This document shows, in pieces, positions 18,836 through 25,968 of a DNA stretch of 37,399 nt (the first letter of the stretch is position 1; every line of letters starts with the position of its first letter). Below the pieces are notes generated by a model. The model was given only the letters and a program-made list of their open reading frames with translations, had not been told where the DNA came from and did no database searches. The stretch lies in assembly GCA_036503065.1 (NCBI GenBank), contig DASXXM010000260.1, positions 1 to 37,399 of the forward strand. Reading direction: 5' to 3'. Source of the stretch: DATEPR01 sp036503065 (GTDB lineage Bacteria > Actinomycetota > Actinomycetes > Mycobacteriales > Pseudonocardiaceae). The position numbers were made by a program, and so were the translations under genes.

Positions 18836-19444
18836 TCAACCGATGCGGCGGGCGCGGCGGTGGCGGGCCAGTTCGTCCTCCGGCACCAGCTCGATGGCGC
18901 CGCCGTCGGCCCGTTCGGCCGGGAACTCGTGGATCGTGCCGCTGATCTCGCGCATCGCGCCGCTGACCGCGATGCCGAACACGCCCTGACCGCCCTGCAA
19001 CAGGTCGACGACCTCTTCCGGCGACGTGCACTCGTAGACCGTGGTCCCGTCACTGAACAGGGTGATCCTGGCCAGGTCGGCGACGCCGCGTCGGCGCAGG
19101 TGGTCGACGGCGACCCGGATGTTCTGCAGCGAGACACCGGTGTCCAGCAGCCGCTTGACCACCTTCAACACCAGAATGTCCTTGAACGAGTACAGGCGTT
19201 GCGAACCGGAGCCGTGCGCGGTACGGATGGACGGCGCGACCAGCCCGGTGCGGGCCCAGTAGTCGAGCTGCCGGTACGTGATACCGGCGATCTGACAGGC
19301 GGCCGCACCACGGTAGCCGACCAGCTCATCCGGCAGTGAGGCGTCCGGGAACAGTGCGGCCTGCTCGCCCGGTTCGGCGACACCCGGACGGGGCGGTTGG
19401 GGACCAACACCGCCGCCGGCCTGGTCAGGCACTTCGTGCACCAC
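18836..19444 (-). CDS. MerR-family regulator (Rv1830-type)
   Basis: A 202-residue MerR regulator. The DNA-binding part is VGYRGAAACQIAGITYRQLDYWARTGLVAPSIRTAHGSGSQRLYSFKDILVLKVVKRLLDTGVSLQNIRVAV (residues about 41-115); a C-terminal effector or dimerisation region follows (FSDGTTVYECTSPEEVVDLLQGGQGVFGIAV). Position and order match Rv1830 of M. tuberculosis, between gcvP and the BFN gene. GTG 19444 is chosen because GGGGAGG lies 5 bases upstream; a longer in-frame start at 19525 would have an unusual Arg/Gly-rich extension. A promoter is seen at 19605-19577. The leader contains the hairpin CCGGCCCG/CGGGCCGG (19461-19478). Confidence 0.92.
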   Translation of the reverse strand: MVHEVPDQAGGGVGPQPPRPGVAEPGEQAALFPDASLPDELVGYRGAAACQIAGITYRQLDYWARTGLVAPSIRTAHGSGSQRLYSFKDILVLKVVKRLLDTGVSLQNIRVAVDHLRRRGVADLARITLFSDGTTVYECTSPEEVVDLLQGGQGVFGIAVSGAMREISGTIHEFPAERADGGAIELVPEDELARHRRARRIG

Positions 19445-19576
19445 GCCTGCCTCCCCTCGTCCGGCCCGTGCGGGCCGGTGAACGCGAACCGCCGTCCCCT
19501 GCTGGGAAGGCACTCGCGCTCCCACGGCGGTGCGGGCCCGTTTGGTGGTCCGTACCGCCGTGTTGCGGTGACATCG

Positions 19577-19605
19577 ACGGTAGGTCCGGCCGGCGGGCCG
19601 GTCAA
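19577..19605 (-). promoter_or_regulatory. Promoter of the Rv1830-type MerR gene
   Basis: On the minus strand: TTGACC (19605-19600), 17 bp, TACCGT (19582-19577). Near-consensus spacing and hexamers. The transcript would start near 19570, leaving a leader of about 125 bases. The GC-rich spacer itself contains CCGGCC/GGCCGG symmetry. Confidence 0.6.
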
Positions 19606-19639
19606 CGCGACGCGCGGGATGAGGCCCGACGAAGCCGAC

Positions 19640-20113
19640 TTACGTGTCGGCGCCGCGGAAGTCTTCCGGGGAGACCGAGTCGAGGAACTCGCGGAACTTC
19701 TCGACCTCGTCCTCCTGCTCGTCCGGGATGATCAAGCCTGCCTCGGCGAGCACGGCCTCCTCGGCGTGGATCGGCACGCCGACCCGCAGCGCCAGCGCGA
19801 CCGAGTCGCTCGGGCGGGCCGACACGCGTATGTCGCCGTCGAAGACCAGCTCCGCGTAGAAGGTGCCTTCCTGCAGGTCGGTGATCCGCACCTGCTCCAG
19901 CTCACGGCCAAGGGCGGTGATGATCTCCTTGAGCAGGTCGTGGGTCAACGGCCGCGGCGGGCGAACGCCCTGCTGTTCCAGCGCGATGGCGGTGGCCTCG
20001 ACCGAGCCGATCCAGATCGGCAGGTACCGGTCGCCCTCGGTCTCGCGCAGCAGCAGGATCGGTTGGTTGGCCGGCAGCTCGACTCGAACACCGACGACTC
20101 GCATCTCGCTCAT
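19640..20113 (-). CDS. Bifunctional nuclease (BFN/DUF151) family protein
   Basis: A 157-residue protein of the BFN (DUF151) family: MRVVGVRVELPANQPILLLRETEGDRYLPIWIGSVEATAIALEQQG, RPLTHDLLKEIITALG, and VSARPSDSVALALRVGVPIHAEEAVL are the signature blocks. Plant relatives have RNase and DNase activity, but the bacterial function is not settled. It corresponds to Rv1829, between the two MerR genes. Shine-Dalgarno GGAGGTGA precedes ATG 20113 by 7 bases. Upstream (20188-20193, minus strand) a TAGCGT hexamer may be the -10 of its own promoter. Confidence 0.93.
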   Translation of the reverse strand: MSEMRVVGVRVELPANQPILLLRETEGDRYLPIWIGSVEATAIALEQQGVRPPRPLTHDLLKEIITALGRELEQVRITDLQEGTFYAELVFDGDIRVSARPSDSVALALRVGVPIHAEEAVLAEAGLIIPDEQEDEVEKFREFLDSVSPEDFRGADT

Positions 20114-20283
20114 CGCTGTGTCACCTCCTCAGCTAGCGCAACCCATGCTTCCCCGCTGCGCGAGGAACATCCATCCCACCATGTTCGACGCTACCCGCCG
20201 GAGGTCCCCGGCGCTCGCCCCTGGCGAGACTGGTACATGTCCTCGATGGTCCATGTCTACGATGACGGAGGGGCGGTGGGTTC

Positions 20284-21078
20284 TCAACCTCTCTGGGCAG
20301 CACGCAACCCAGCCTTGACCAACAGGGTATGCAGCGCCACCGACAACGCGGCCAGTTCGCGGCCCATTTCGTCCGCTCTGGCCCTCGCGCCCGGATCGCG
20401 CTGGCGGTACAGCGGGGCGACGATCTGGGCCAGCAGGCCGACTTCACGGTCCGCGGACGCGCGAAACGCCCGCAGGTGCCGTGGTTCGATGCCGTACCCG
20501 GTCAGCGCGCGCACGGTCGCCGCGACGGCCACCGCGTCGGCGTCGTACGAGCCGGTCGCGGTCGGCCGGATCAGGCCGAACTGTTCCAACTCCGCCAACA
20601 GGTCGGCGTCCAGCCCGGCTTCGGTGAGCAGTTCGTCCCTGGACAGCGGCGCCCGGTCCGGGGTGGCGAAGTCGTCCGCGGTCGGCAGTCCCTCGACCAC
20701 CACCAGCGGCCGGGCCCGCGCACCGTCGTCGTCGGCCGCGTCCAGTTGCTCCTTGATCACCTTCAGCGGCAGGTAGTGGTCACGCTGCGCGGACAGCACG
20801 AAGCGCAGCCTGGTGACGTCCGCCTCGGTGAACTGGCGGTAGCCGGATTCCGTGCGGGCCGGGCGGACCAGGCCCTCCGATTCGAGGAACCGGATCTTCG
20901 AGATGGTGACATCGGGAAAATCGGGGCGAAGTCGCGCCAATACCGCCCCGATGCTCAGCCCGTCCCGTTCGGGCGGTGTCGTTTCCCGACCATCCCGCCC
21001 AGGTGTCGTTTCCCGACCATCCCGACCATCCCGCCCAAGTGCCCTTTCCCAGCCATCCGGCCCAGATGCCGCGGTCAC
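20284..21078 (-). CDS. MerR-family regulator, FtsR/Rv1828 type, with repeat-extended N-terminus
   Basis: A 264-residue MerR regulator. The winged HTH is LSIGAVLARLRPDFPDVTISKIRFLESEGLVRPARTESGYRQFTEADVTRLRFVLSAQRDHYLPLKVIKEQL (about residues 41-112); the C-terminal part (SRDELLTEAGLDADLLAELEQFGLI ... LRAFRASADREVGLLAQIVAPLYRQRDPGARARADEM) matches Rv1828 and corynebacterial FtsR, which activates ftsZ. Residues 10-37 are an unusual run of near-identical units (GRDGRETTP twice, preceded by GRDGRD), encoded by a short tandem DNA repeat at about 20984-21050. GTG 21078 has a GGGGGG stretch 5 bases upstream, but a start after the repeat cannot be excluded. Confidence 0.92.
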   Translation of the reverse strand: MTAASGPDGWERALGRDGRDGRETTPGRDGRETTPPERDGLSIGAVLARLRPDFPDVTISKIRFLESEGLVRPARTESGYRQFTEADVTRLRFVLSAQRDHYLPLKVIKEQLDAADDDGARARPLVVVEGLPTADDFATPDRAPLSRDELLTEAGLDADLLAELEQFGLIRPTATGSYDADAVAVAATVRALTGYGIEPRHLRAFRASADREVGLLAQIVAPLYRQRDPGARARADEMGRELAALSVALHTLLVKAGLRAAQRG

Positions 21079-21120
21079 AGATGCCCCCCACAGCTCCGCA
21101 GTCTCGACTCGAACTGCCGC

Positions 21121-21579
21121 TCAGTCGGCCCCTGGGCCGGTGAGGAACACCAGGCGGAACTTGCCGATCTGCACCTCGTCGCCGTTGGCCAGCACGGCCT
21201 GGTCGACCGGCTCGCGGTTGACGTACGTGCCGTTGAGGCTGCCCACGTCGATCACCACGAACTCGCCGCCCTCACGCCGGAACTCGGCATGCCGGCGGGA
21301 CACCGTGACGTCGTCGAGGAAGATGTCGCTGTCCGGGTGCCGGCCGGCGCTGGTGGTGTCCCGGTCCAGCAGGAACCGGGAACCCGCGTTCGGCCCGCGC
21401 TTCACCACGAGCAGGGCGGAGCCGGCCGGCAGCGCGTCGACCCCGGCCACCGCCGGTGGCCCGGACGGCGCCGCCTCGGTGGGCGCACCTTCGACCTCGG
21501 CCAGGAAGTCCGCCCGGAAAACCGACGTTGACTCCGCGGCCTGCTCCGGCGGAACGCCGGACCCGTCGTTCGTGCTCAC
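21121..21579 (-). CDS. garA: GarA, FHA-domain regulator of central metabolism
   Basis: GarA (OdhI in corynebacteria) binds and inhibits 2-oxoglutarate dehydrogenase and glutamate dehydrogenase and activates glutamate synthase, until phosphorylated by PknB/PknG. The 152-residue protein has the N-terminal phosphorylation motif ESTSVFRADFL (residues 16-26) and a C-terminal FHA domain (about 53-148) with SAGRHPDSDIFL, VSRRHAEF and GSLNGTYVN. In M. tuberculosis the motif is ETTSVFRADFL with Thr21/Thr22; here Ser17 replaces the first Thr and Thr18 is kept. GTG 21579 has GGAGGAGAG 5 bases upstream. Synteny with Rv1827 between the Rv1828-type MerR and gcvH supports the call. Confidence 0.95.
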   Translation of the reverse strand: MSTNDGSGVPPEQAAESTSVFRADFLAEVEGAPTEAAPSGPPAVAGVDALPAGSALLVVKRGPNAGSRFLLDRDTTSAGRHPDSDIFLDDVTVSRRHAEFRREGGEFVVIDVGSLNGTYVNREPVDQAVLANGDEVQIGKFRLVFLTGPGAD

Positions 21580-21692
21580 CTGCGCTCTCCTCCTGCTGCT
21601 CGGTTCGTCGTACCGGTCCCAACGTACCGTGCCCGACCTCTGCCGATGCCGCAGGCTCCCCAACCATCCCCGTAGTCGCGGAAAGATCGTCG

Positions 21693-22076
21693 TCACCCCT
21701 GCTCCGTGAGCTTCTGGTACGCCTGCGCGTCCAGCAGCCCGTCGACGGCGGCCGCGTCGGCCACCCGCAGTTCGATCATCCAGCCATCGCCGTACGGCTC
21801 CGCGTTGACCAGTTCCGGTTGGGCGTCAAGGCTTTCGTTGCGGGCGACGACCTCGCCGTCCAGCGGCGAGAACAGGTCGGAGACGCTCTTGGTCGACTCG
21901 ACCTCGCCGATCGTCTGCCCGGCGGTCACCTGCTCGCCCGGCTCGGGGAGCTGGACGAACACGACGTCACCGAGTTGGGTCTGGGCGAAGTCGGTGATGC
22001 CCATCCGGACGGTGTCCGCGCCGGTGCGGGCCACCCATTCGTGCTCGTTGGTGTACTTGAGGTCCTCGGGTACCAC
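21693..22076 (-). CDS. gcvH: GcvH, lipoyl carrier of the glycine cleavage system
   Basis: The H-protein shuttles the aminomethyl group between the P- and T-proteins on a lipoyl arm. The 127-residue protein contains the lipoylated Lys63 in GEVESTKSVSDLFSPLDGEV and the conserved LKYTNEHEW start, GITDFAQTQLGDVVFVQLPEPG and ELVNAEPYGDGWMIEL. GTG 22076 is preferred to 22100 because AAGGAAGG sits 6 bases upstream. It precedes garA by 113 bp, as in M. tuberculosis (Rv1826-Rv1827). No lipoyl synthase or gcvT is nearby. Confidence 0.96.
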   Translation of the reverse strand: MVPEDLKYTNEHEWVARTGADTVRMGITDFAQTQLGDVVFVQLPEPGEQVTAGQTIGEVESTKSVSDLFSPLDGEVVARNESLDAQPELVNAEPYGDGWMIELRVADAAAVDGLLDAQAYQKLTEQG

Positions 22077-22130
22077 CGCGGGCCTTCCTTTCTGGTTCAC
22101 CGACTCTGAACTGGCCGTTCGCCGCCCAAC

Positions 22131-22733
22131 CTATCCAACGCGCGGTGATCGCCGTACGGCGATCACCACCTGCGCGACGTACAGCGCGCCGGTCCACACG
22201 TACAGCACGGTGCCCCACACCGTGAAGGCATACCCAACCGGGCGAGCGAGATGCGCCAGGGCCGAACCGCCCTGGGCGAGCAGCAGCAGCGGCAGCGCGT
22301 AGAGCAGGGCGAACGTGGCCGCCTTGCCGACGTAGTGCACCTCCGGCGGCGCGTAGCCGGCCCGACGCAGCAGCGGCAGGCAGAGCCCGACCACCACGTC
22401 CTTGCCGACCAGGATCGCCGCGAGCCACCACGGCACGATGCCGCGCACCACGAAGGCCACCAGGGTGGCGATGATGTAGAGCCGGTCCGCCGCCGGGTCG
22501 AGCAGGGCGCCCATCCGGCTGGTCTGGTTGAGCCAGCGGGCGAGCTTGCCGTCCAGCCAGTCGGTGAAGGCGCTCGCGATCAACACGATCAGCGCGAGCA
22601 CGTCGGCTCTGGGGCCCAGCAGCAACCACAGGAACAGCGGAACGCCTGCCAGTCGCAGCACACTCAGTGCGTTGGGGACGGTGACCACCCGATCGCCGCG
22701 TGCCGCGGTGTCGACGTCACTGGTCCGTGCCAC
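22131..22733 (-). CDS. CDP-alcohol phosphatidyltransferase (PgsA2-like)
   Basis: A membrane enzyme of about 200 residues with five or six hydrophobic segments. The catalytic CDP-alcohol motif is fully visible as DGKLARWLNQTSRMGALLDPAAD (DG-x2-AR-x8-G-x3-D-x3-D). Such enzymes swap CMP for an alcohol on CDP-diacylglycerol; the close genomic correspondence to Rv1822 (pgsA2) suggests phosphatidylglycerophosphate or cardiolipin-type chemistry, but the alcohol is not fixed by sequence. GTG 22733 is preferred, with a CACGCT hexamer 6 bases before it (possible leaderless start); GTG 22757 is an alternative. Confidence 0.92.
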   Translation of the reverse strand: MARTSDVDTAARGDRVVTVPNALSVLRLAGVPLFLWLLLGPRADVLALIVLIASAFTDWLDGKLARWLNQTSRMGALLDPAADRLYIIATLVAFVVRGIVPWWLAAILVGKDVVVGLCLPLLRRAGYAPPEVHYVGKAATFALLYALPLLLLAQGGSALAHLARPVGYAFTVWGTVLYVWTGALYVAQVVIAVRRSPRVG

Positions 22734-22772
22734 GCCGACAGCGTGCCACACGGGCACCGCTGTCAGGGCGAA

Positions 22773-22991
22773 CTACCTCTTACACGTGCGGGTCCAGCCG
22801 CGGCGCTGCAGGTCGGCGCCGCTCAACTCCTCGGGGCGGCCGCGGTCGTCCATCCCCATCCATCGCGGGCGACCCTGAATCGGTTCGAGCACGTAGGCGT
22901 GGCCTCGACTCCACACCACACTGCACGGCGCCGTCGGCAGAGGGGCCGCGGCGCCGCACTGATCGCTGGGTGATTCCGTCTCGGTTTGCAT
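22773..22991 (-). CDS. Small hypothetical protein
   Basis: A 72-residue soluble protein. The C-terminal half, YVLEPIQGRPRWMGMDDRGRPEELSGADLQRRGWTRTCKR, has regular GC-rich codon use and a compact, conserved-looking sequence; the N-terminal 25 residues are low in information, so the start may lie further in. GGAGG occurs 12 bases before ATG 22991. It lies just upstream of the phosphatidyltransferase on the same strand. No known domain. The following gap (22992-23223) holds nothing I can support. Confidence 0.55.
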   Translation of the reverse strand: MQTETESPSDQCGAAAPLPTAPCSVVWSRGHAYVLEPIQGRPRWMGMDDRGRPEELSGADLQRRGWTRTCKR

Positions 22992-23223
22992 GTCTGTCCG
23001 GTACCTCCATCATGAGCGTCGCATCGAACTCGCGATCTGTTAGCTCATGAGGTGATTGTCGGCCGTGATCGGTGGCACTTCGTCAGTTCTCCGGGTGCGA
23101 CGCGGCCACCGCGCCGGTCGGCTCGCCGGACTGCGAATTGTTCGCCGTCCGGCACTGTCGATCACGACCCGCGACTACCGTTCACCGAACGCAACCGGCC
23201 GTATATCGCCATTTACCCAGGGT

Positions 23224-25032
23224 TCACGACGCGTCACGCGACGGTCCCACCAGTTCGGTAGGCACGGAACCGGCGTCCGCGGCAACGGCAGCCAACTCCG
23301 CGCCTACTGATTCGGACTCGGACGAGTCGACCACGGTCAGCGTCCGCCGCGGGCTGCACATCAACGAGGCGACCGCGCCGATCAGGCACGCCACGATGGC
23401 GAACAGGAACGCCACGACCAGCCCGTCGGAGAACGGCCCGGAGATCAGGTTCGGGAAGAAGCTCCGCCCGGTCAGGAAGTTGGCCTGCGCGACCGGCAGC
23501 TGGTGCAGCACGGGACCGAGCAACTGCTGGATCGGGTTGTAGCCGAGGAACGCGGCGAACAGCACGGCGACCGCGGGCAGGTGCGCCACCTGGTTGGCGG
23601 CGGCCGCCGGCACGCCGTGCGCGGTCAGCCCGGCGTTCATCGCGGCCGGCAGGTGCGCCGAGAGGCCCGTGATGATCAGGCTGAAGAAGACGCCGATGGA
23701 CAGCACCATCGCCGAGTTCTGGAACGTCGCCGCCATGCCGGCGCCGGCACCACGGGCGTTGTTCGGCAGGCTGTTCATGATCTCGGCCCGGTTGGGCGAC
23801 GCGAACATGCCCATGCCGATGCCGTTGATCACCAGGATGCCGGCGAACGCCGGGTAGCTGAAGTTCACCGGCAGCATGATCAGCAGGCCGAACGTGCCCG
23901 CGGTGATCAGCATGCCGACCGACGCGAACACCCTGGTGCCCAGCCGGTCGGACAGCACGCCGGCCAGCGGCGCGGACAGCAGGAAGCCGACCGTCATCGG
24001 CAGCATGTAGATGCCGGCCCACAGCGGCGTCTGGCTGAAGCTGTAGCCGTGCTGCGGCAGCCAGATGCCCTGCAACCAGATGATCAGGATAAACTGAAGA
24101 CCACCACGCCCGAGCGAGGCCACCAGGTTGGCCACGTTGGCCGCGGTGAACGACCTGATCTTGAACAGCCCCAGGTTGAACAGCGGATTGGGCACCCGAA
24201 CCTCGATCACGGCGAACGCGATCAGCACCGCGACGCCGCCGATCAGGCAGGTCAGCACGAACGGGTTGGCCCAGCCCATGGTGGCGGTGCCGTAGGGCTG
24301 GATGCCGTAGGTGATGCCGACCAGCACGGCGATCAGGCCGACGGCGAAGGTGACGTTCCCCCACCAGTCCATCTTCGCCTTCTGCCGGATGCCGGTGTCG
24401 TGCAGCTTCAGGTAGGCCCAGATCGTGCCGAGCACGCCGAACGGCACGGACACCAGGAAGATCCAGTGCCAGTTGACCGGGGCGAGCACGCCGCCGATGA
24501 CCAGGCCGAGGAACGAGCCCGCGATGGCCGCGACACCGTTGATGCCCATGGCGAGGCCGCGCTGGTTGGACGGGAACGCGTCGGTGAGGATGGCGCTGGA
24601 GTTGGCCATCAGGAACGCGCCACCGATGCCCTGCACGATCCGCCAGCCGATCAGCCACCACGCGCCCGCCGCGCCCTGCTGCCAGGTGACCGCGAGCAGG
24701 ATCGACGAGACCGTGAACACGGCGAAGCCCAGGTTGTACATCCTGGCCCGGCCGTACATGTCGCCCAGCCGCCCGAAACTGACCACGAGGACAGCCGTGA
24801 CGACGAGGAAGCCCATGATCATCCACAGCAGGTAGCTGGTGTTGCCGGCCTTCAACGGATCGACGCCGATGCCCTTGAAGATGTCGGGCAGTGCGATGAG
24901 CACGATGGAAGAATTGATGGTGGCGATCAGCATGCCCAACGTGGTGTTGGACAACGCCATCCATTTGTAGCGCGGGCCGAGCTCGGCCAGCGTTCGTGTC
25001 CGCCTGTTCGGTTCCTGCCCTCTGTGCACCAC
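23224..25032 (-). CDS. DHA2-family MFS drug exporter
   Basis: A 602-residue, 14-helix proton-driven exporter of the EmrB/QacA (DHA2) type. Characteristic parts: NSSIVLIALPDIFKGIGVDP in helix 1, the motif A loop SFGRLGDMYGRARMYNLGFAVF, helix 5 region WRIVQGIGGAFLMANSSAILTDAFPSNQRGLAMGINGVAAIAGSFLGLVIGG, and loop LSDRLGTRVFASVG. Substrate unknown. The GTG start is preceded by GGAGGT. It has its own promoter with a long inverted repeat across it (25058-25089), implying control by a dedicated repressor that is not in the window. It follows the YceI gene by 102 bp on the same strand. Confidence 0.93.
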   Translation of the reverse strand: MVHRGQEPNRRTRTLAELGPRYKWMALSNTTLGMLIATINSSIVLIALPDIFKGIGVDPLKAGNTSYLLWMIMGFLVVTAVLVVSFGRLGDMYGRARMYNLGFAVFTVSSILLAVTWQQGAAGAWWLIGWRIVQGIGGAFLMANSSAILTDAFPSNQRGLAMGINGVAAIAGSFLGLVIGGVLAPVNWHWIFLVSVPFGVLGTIWAYLKLHDTGIRQKAKMDWWGNVTFAVGLIAVLVGITYGIQPYGTATMGWANPFVLTCLIGGVAVLIAFAVIEVRVPNPLFNLGLFKIRSFTAANVANLVASLGRGGLQFILIIWLQGIWLPQHGYSFSQTPLWAGIYMLPMTVGFLLSAPLAGVLSDRLGTRVFASVGMLITAGTFGLLIMLPVNFSYPAFAGILVINGIGMGMFASPNRAEIMNSLPNNARGAGAGMAATFQNSAMVLSIGVFFSLIITGLSAHLPAAMNAGLTAHGVPAAAANQVAHLPAVAVLFAAFLGYNPIQQLLGPVLHQLPVAQANFLTGRSFFPNLISGPFSDGLVVAFLFAIVACLIGAVASLMCSPRRTLTVVDSSESESVGAELAAVAADAGSVPTELVGPSRDAS

Positions 25033-25057
25033 ATGACCTCCATCAAAACTACTTCAC

Positions 25058-25089
25058 CTAGGCTAACTAATTTTGTTTGCCTAGTACAA
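25058..25089 (-). promoter_or_regulatory. Operator-covered promoter of the DHA2 exporter
   Basis: On the minus strand TTGTAC (25089-25084), 18 bp, TAGCCT (25065-25060) form a promoter. Across it lies an inverted repeat, read on the plus strand as CTAGGCTAAC (25058-25067), 7 AT-rich bases, GTTTGCCTAG (25075-25084), matching at 9 of 10 positions. A bound dimer would cover -35, spacer and -10. The form fits a MarR or TetR site. Resemblance to a DtxR-type iron box is partial only. Confidence 0.65.
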
Positions 25090-25134
25090 GCAGTTTTGGC
25101 GGTGAGAATTCCCACAGGGCACCCGGGAAGAAGG

Positions 25135-25968
25135 TCACGCGGTCGGCAACGTGTCCCCGCGTACGGCCTCCACGTCGATCTCCACGCGCAGGGTGGCGCC
25201 GATCAGCGTGACCCCGGCGCGAACGATCTGGTTGTACGTGATGGCGAAGTCCTCGCGACGCAGATCCGTCACGGCGTGGAACGCCGCGCGCGTGCCGCCC
25301 CACGCGTCCGGGCCGAAGCCGAAGTACGTCAACTCCAGCGGCACCGGTCGGGTGATCCCGTTCAGGGTCAGCTCGCCGTCCATTCGCCACCGCTCGTCGC
25401 CCAGCGGCGTGACCGACGATCCGTGGTACTCGATCACCGGATTCCGGTCCACGTCAAGGAAATCGGCCGAGCGGAGGTGGTCGTCGCGCAGCTTGTTGCC
25501 GGTGTCGATGCTGACCGCCTGGATCACGGCGTGCACCGTGGACCGCTCGATCGGGCGGGCCAGTTCGATCCGACCGCCGAACTCGGTGAACTTGCCGCGC
25601 ACGCTCGCCATACCCAGGTGCCGGGCGGTCACGCTGATCTGCGAGTGGCCGGGATCGATCGTCCAGGTGCCTGGCTCCGGCAGATCGTCGCCGGCGATCC
25701 TGGCCAGGGCCAACACGCCGAGCGTTGCCGAGCCGCTCGCGGTGACCACGGCGGTACGGGCCAGCGGCGCGAAGCCGGTCGCGGTGAGGATCGCGGTGTA
25801 GTAGCCGGCCGGCAGTTGCTCGGTGGCCAGCCGGCCGTCCTCGTCCGCGGGTACCCGCGCGACCTGAGTTCCGGCGTTGTCGGTCACGGTCAGCACGGCG
25901 GTGGCCACCGGCCAGCCGTCCGTGGTCCGCGCCTGCGCCGTCACGCCGCGCCGCGCACCGGGCACCAT
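25135..25968 (-). CDS. YceI-family protein with N-terminal Ig-like (carboxypeptidase-regulatory) domain
   Basis: A 277-residue protein. Residues about 1-90 form a carboxypeptidase-regulatory/Cna-B-like beta sandwich (GWPVATAVLTVTDNAGTQVARVPADEDGRLATEQLPAGYYTAILTATGFAPLARTAVV). Residues about 98-275 are a YceI lipocalin-like domain: GTWTIDPGHSQISVTARHLGMASVRGKFTEFGGRIEL, SVTPLGDERWRMDGELTLNGITRPVPLELTYFG. YceI proteins bind isoprenoid-type lipids; the ligand here is unknown. No signal peptide is seen, so it is probably cytoplasmic. The ATG overlaps the stop of the exporter-repeat fusion gene (ATGA), so the two are translated together. Confidence 0.92.
   Translation of the reverse strand: MVPGARRGVTAQARTTDGWPVATAVLTVTDNAGTQVARVPADEDGRLATEQLPAGYYTAILTATGFAPLARTAVVTASGSATLGVLALARIAGDDLPEPGTWTIDPGHSQISVTARHLGMASVRGKFTEFGGRIELARPIERSTVHAVIQAVSIDTGNKLRDDHLRSADFLDVDRNPVIEYHGSSVTPLGDERWRMDGELTLNGITRPVPLELTYFGFGPDAWGGTRAAFHAVTDLRREDFAITYNQIVRAGVTLIGATLRVEIDVEAVRGDTLPTA

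Noticed and set aside
25058..25084. Iron box (DtxR/IdeR) at the DHA2 exporter promoter
   Set aside because: One half TAGGCTAAC matches the consensus, but the other half and spacing do not; the symmetric 10-bp arms with a 7-bp spacer explain the sequence better.
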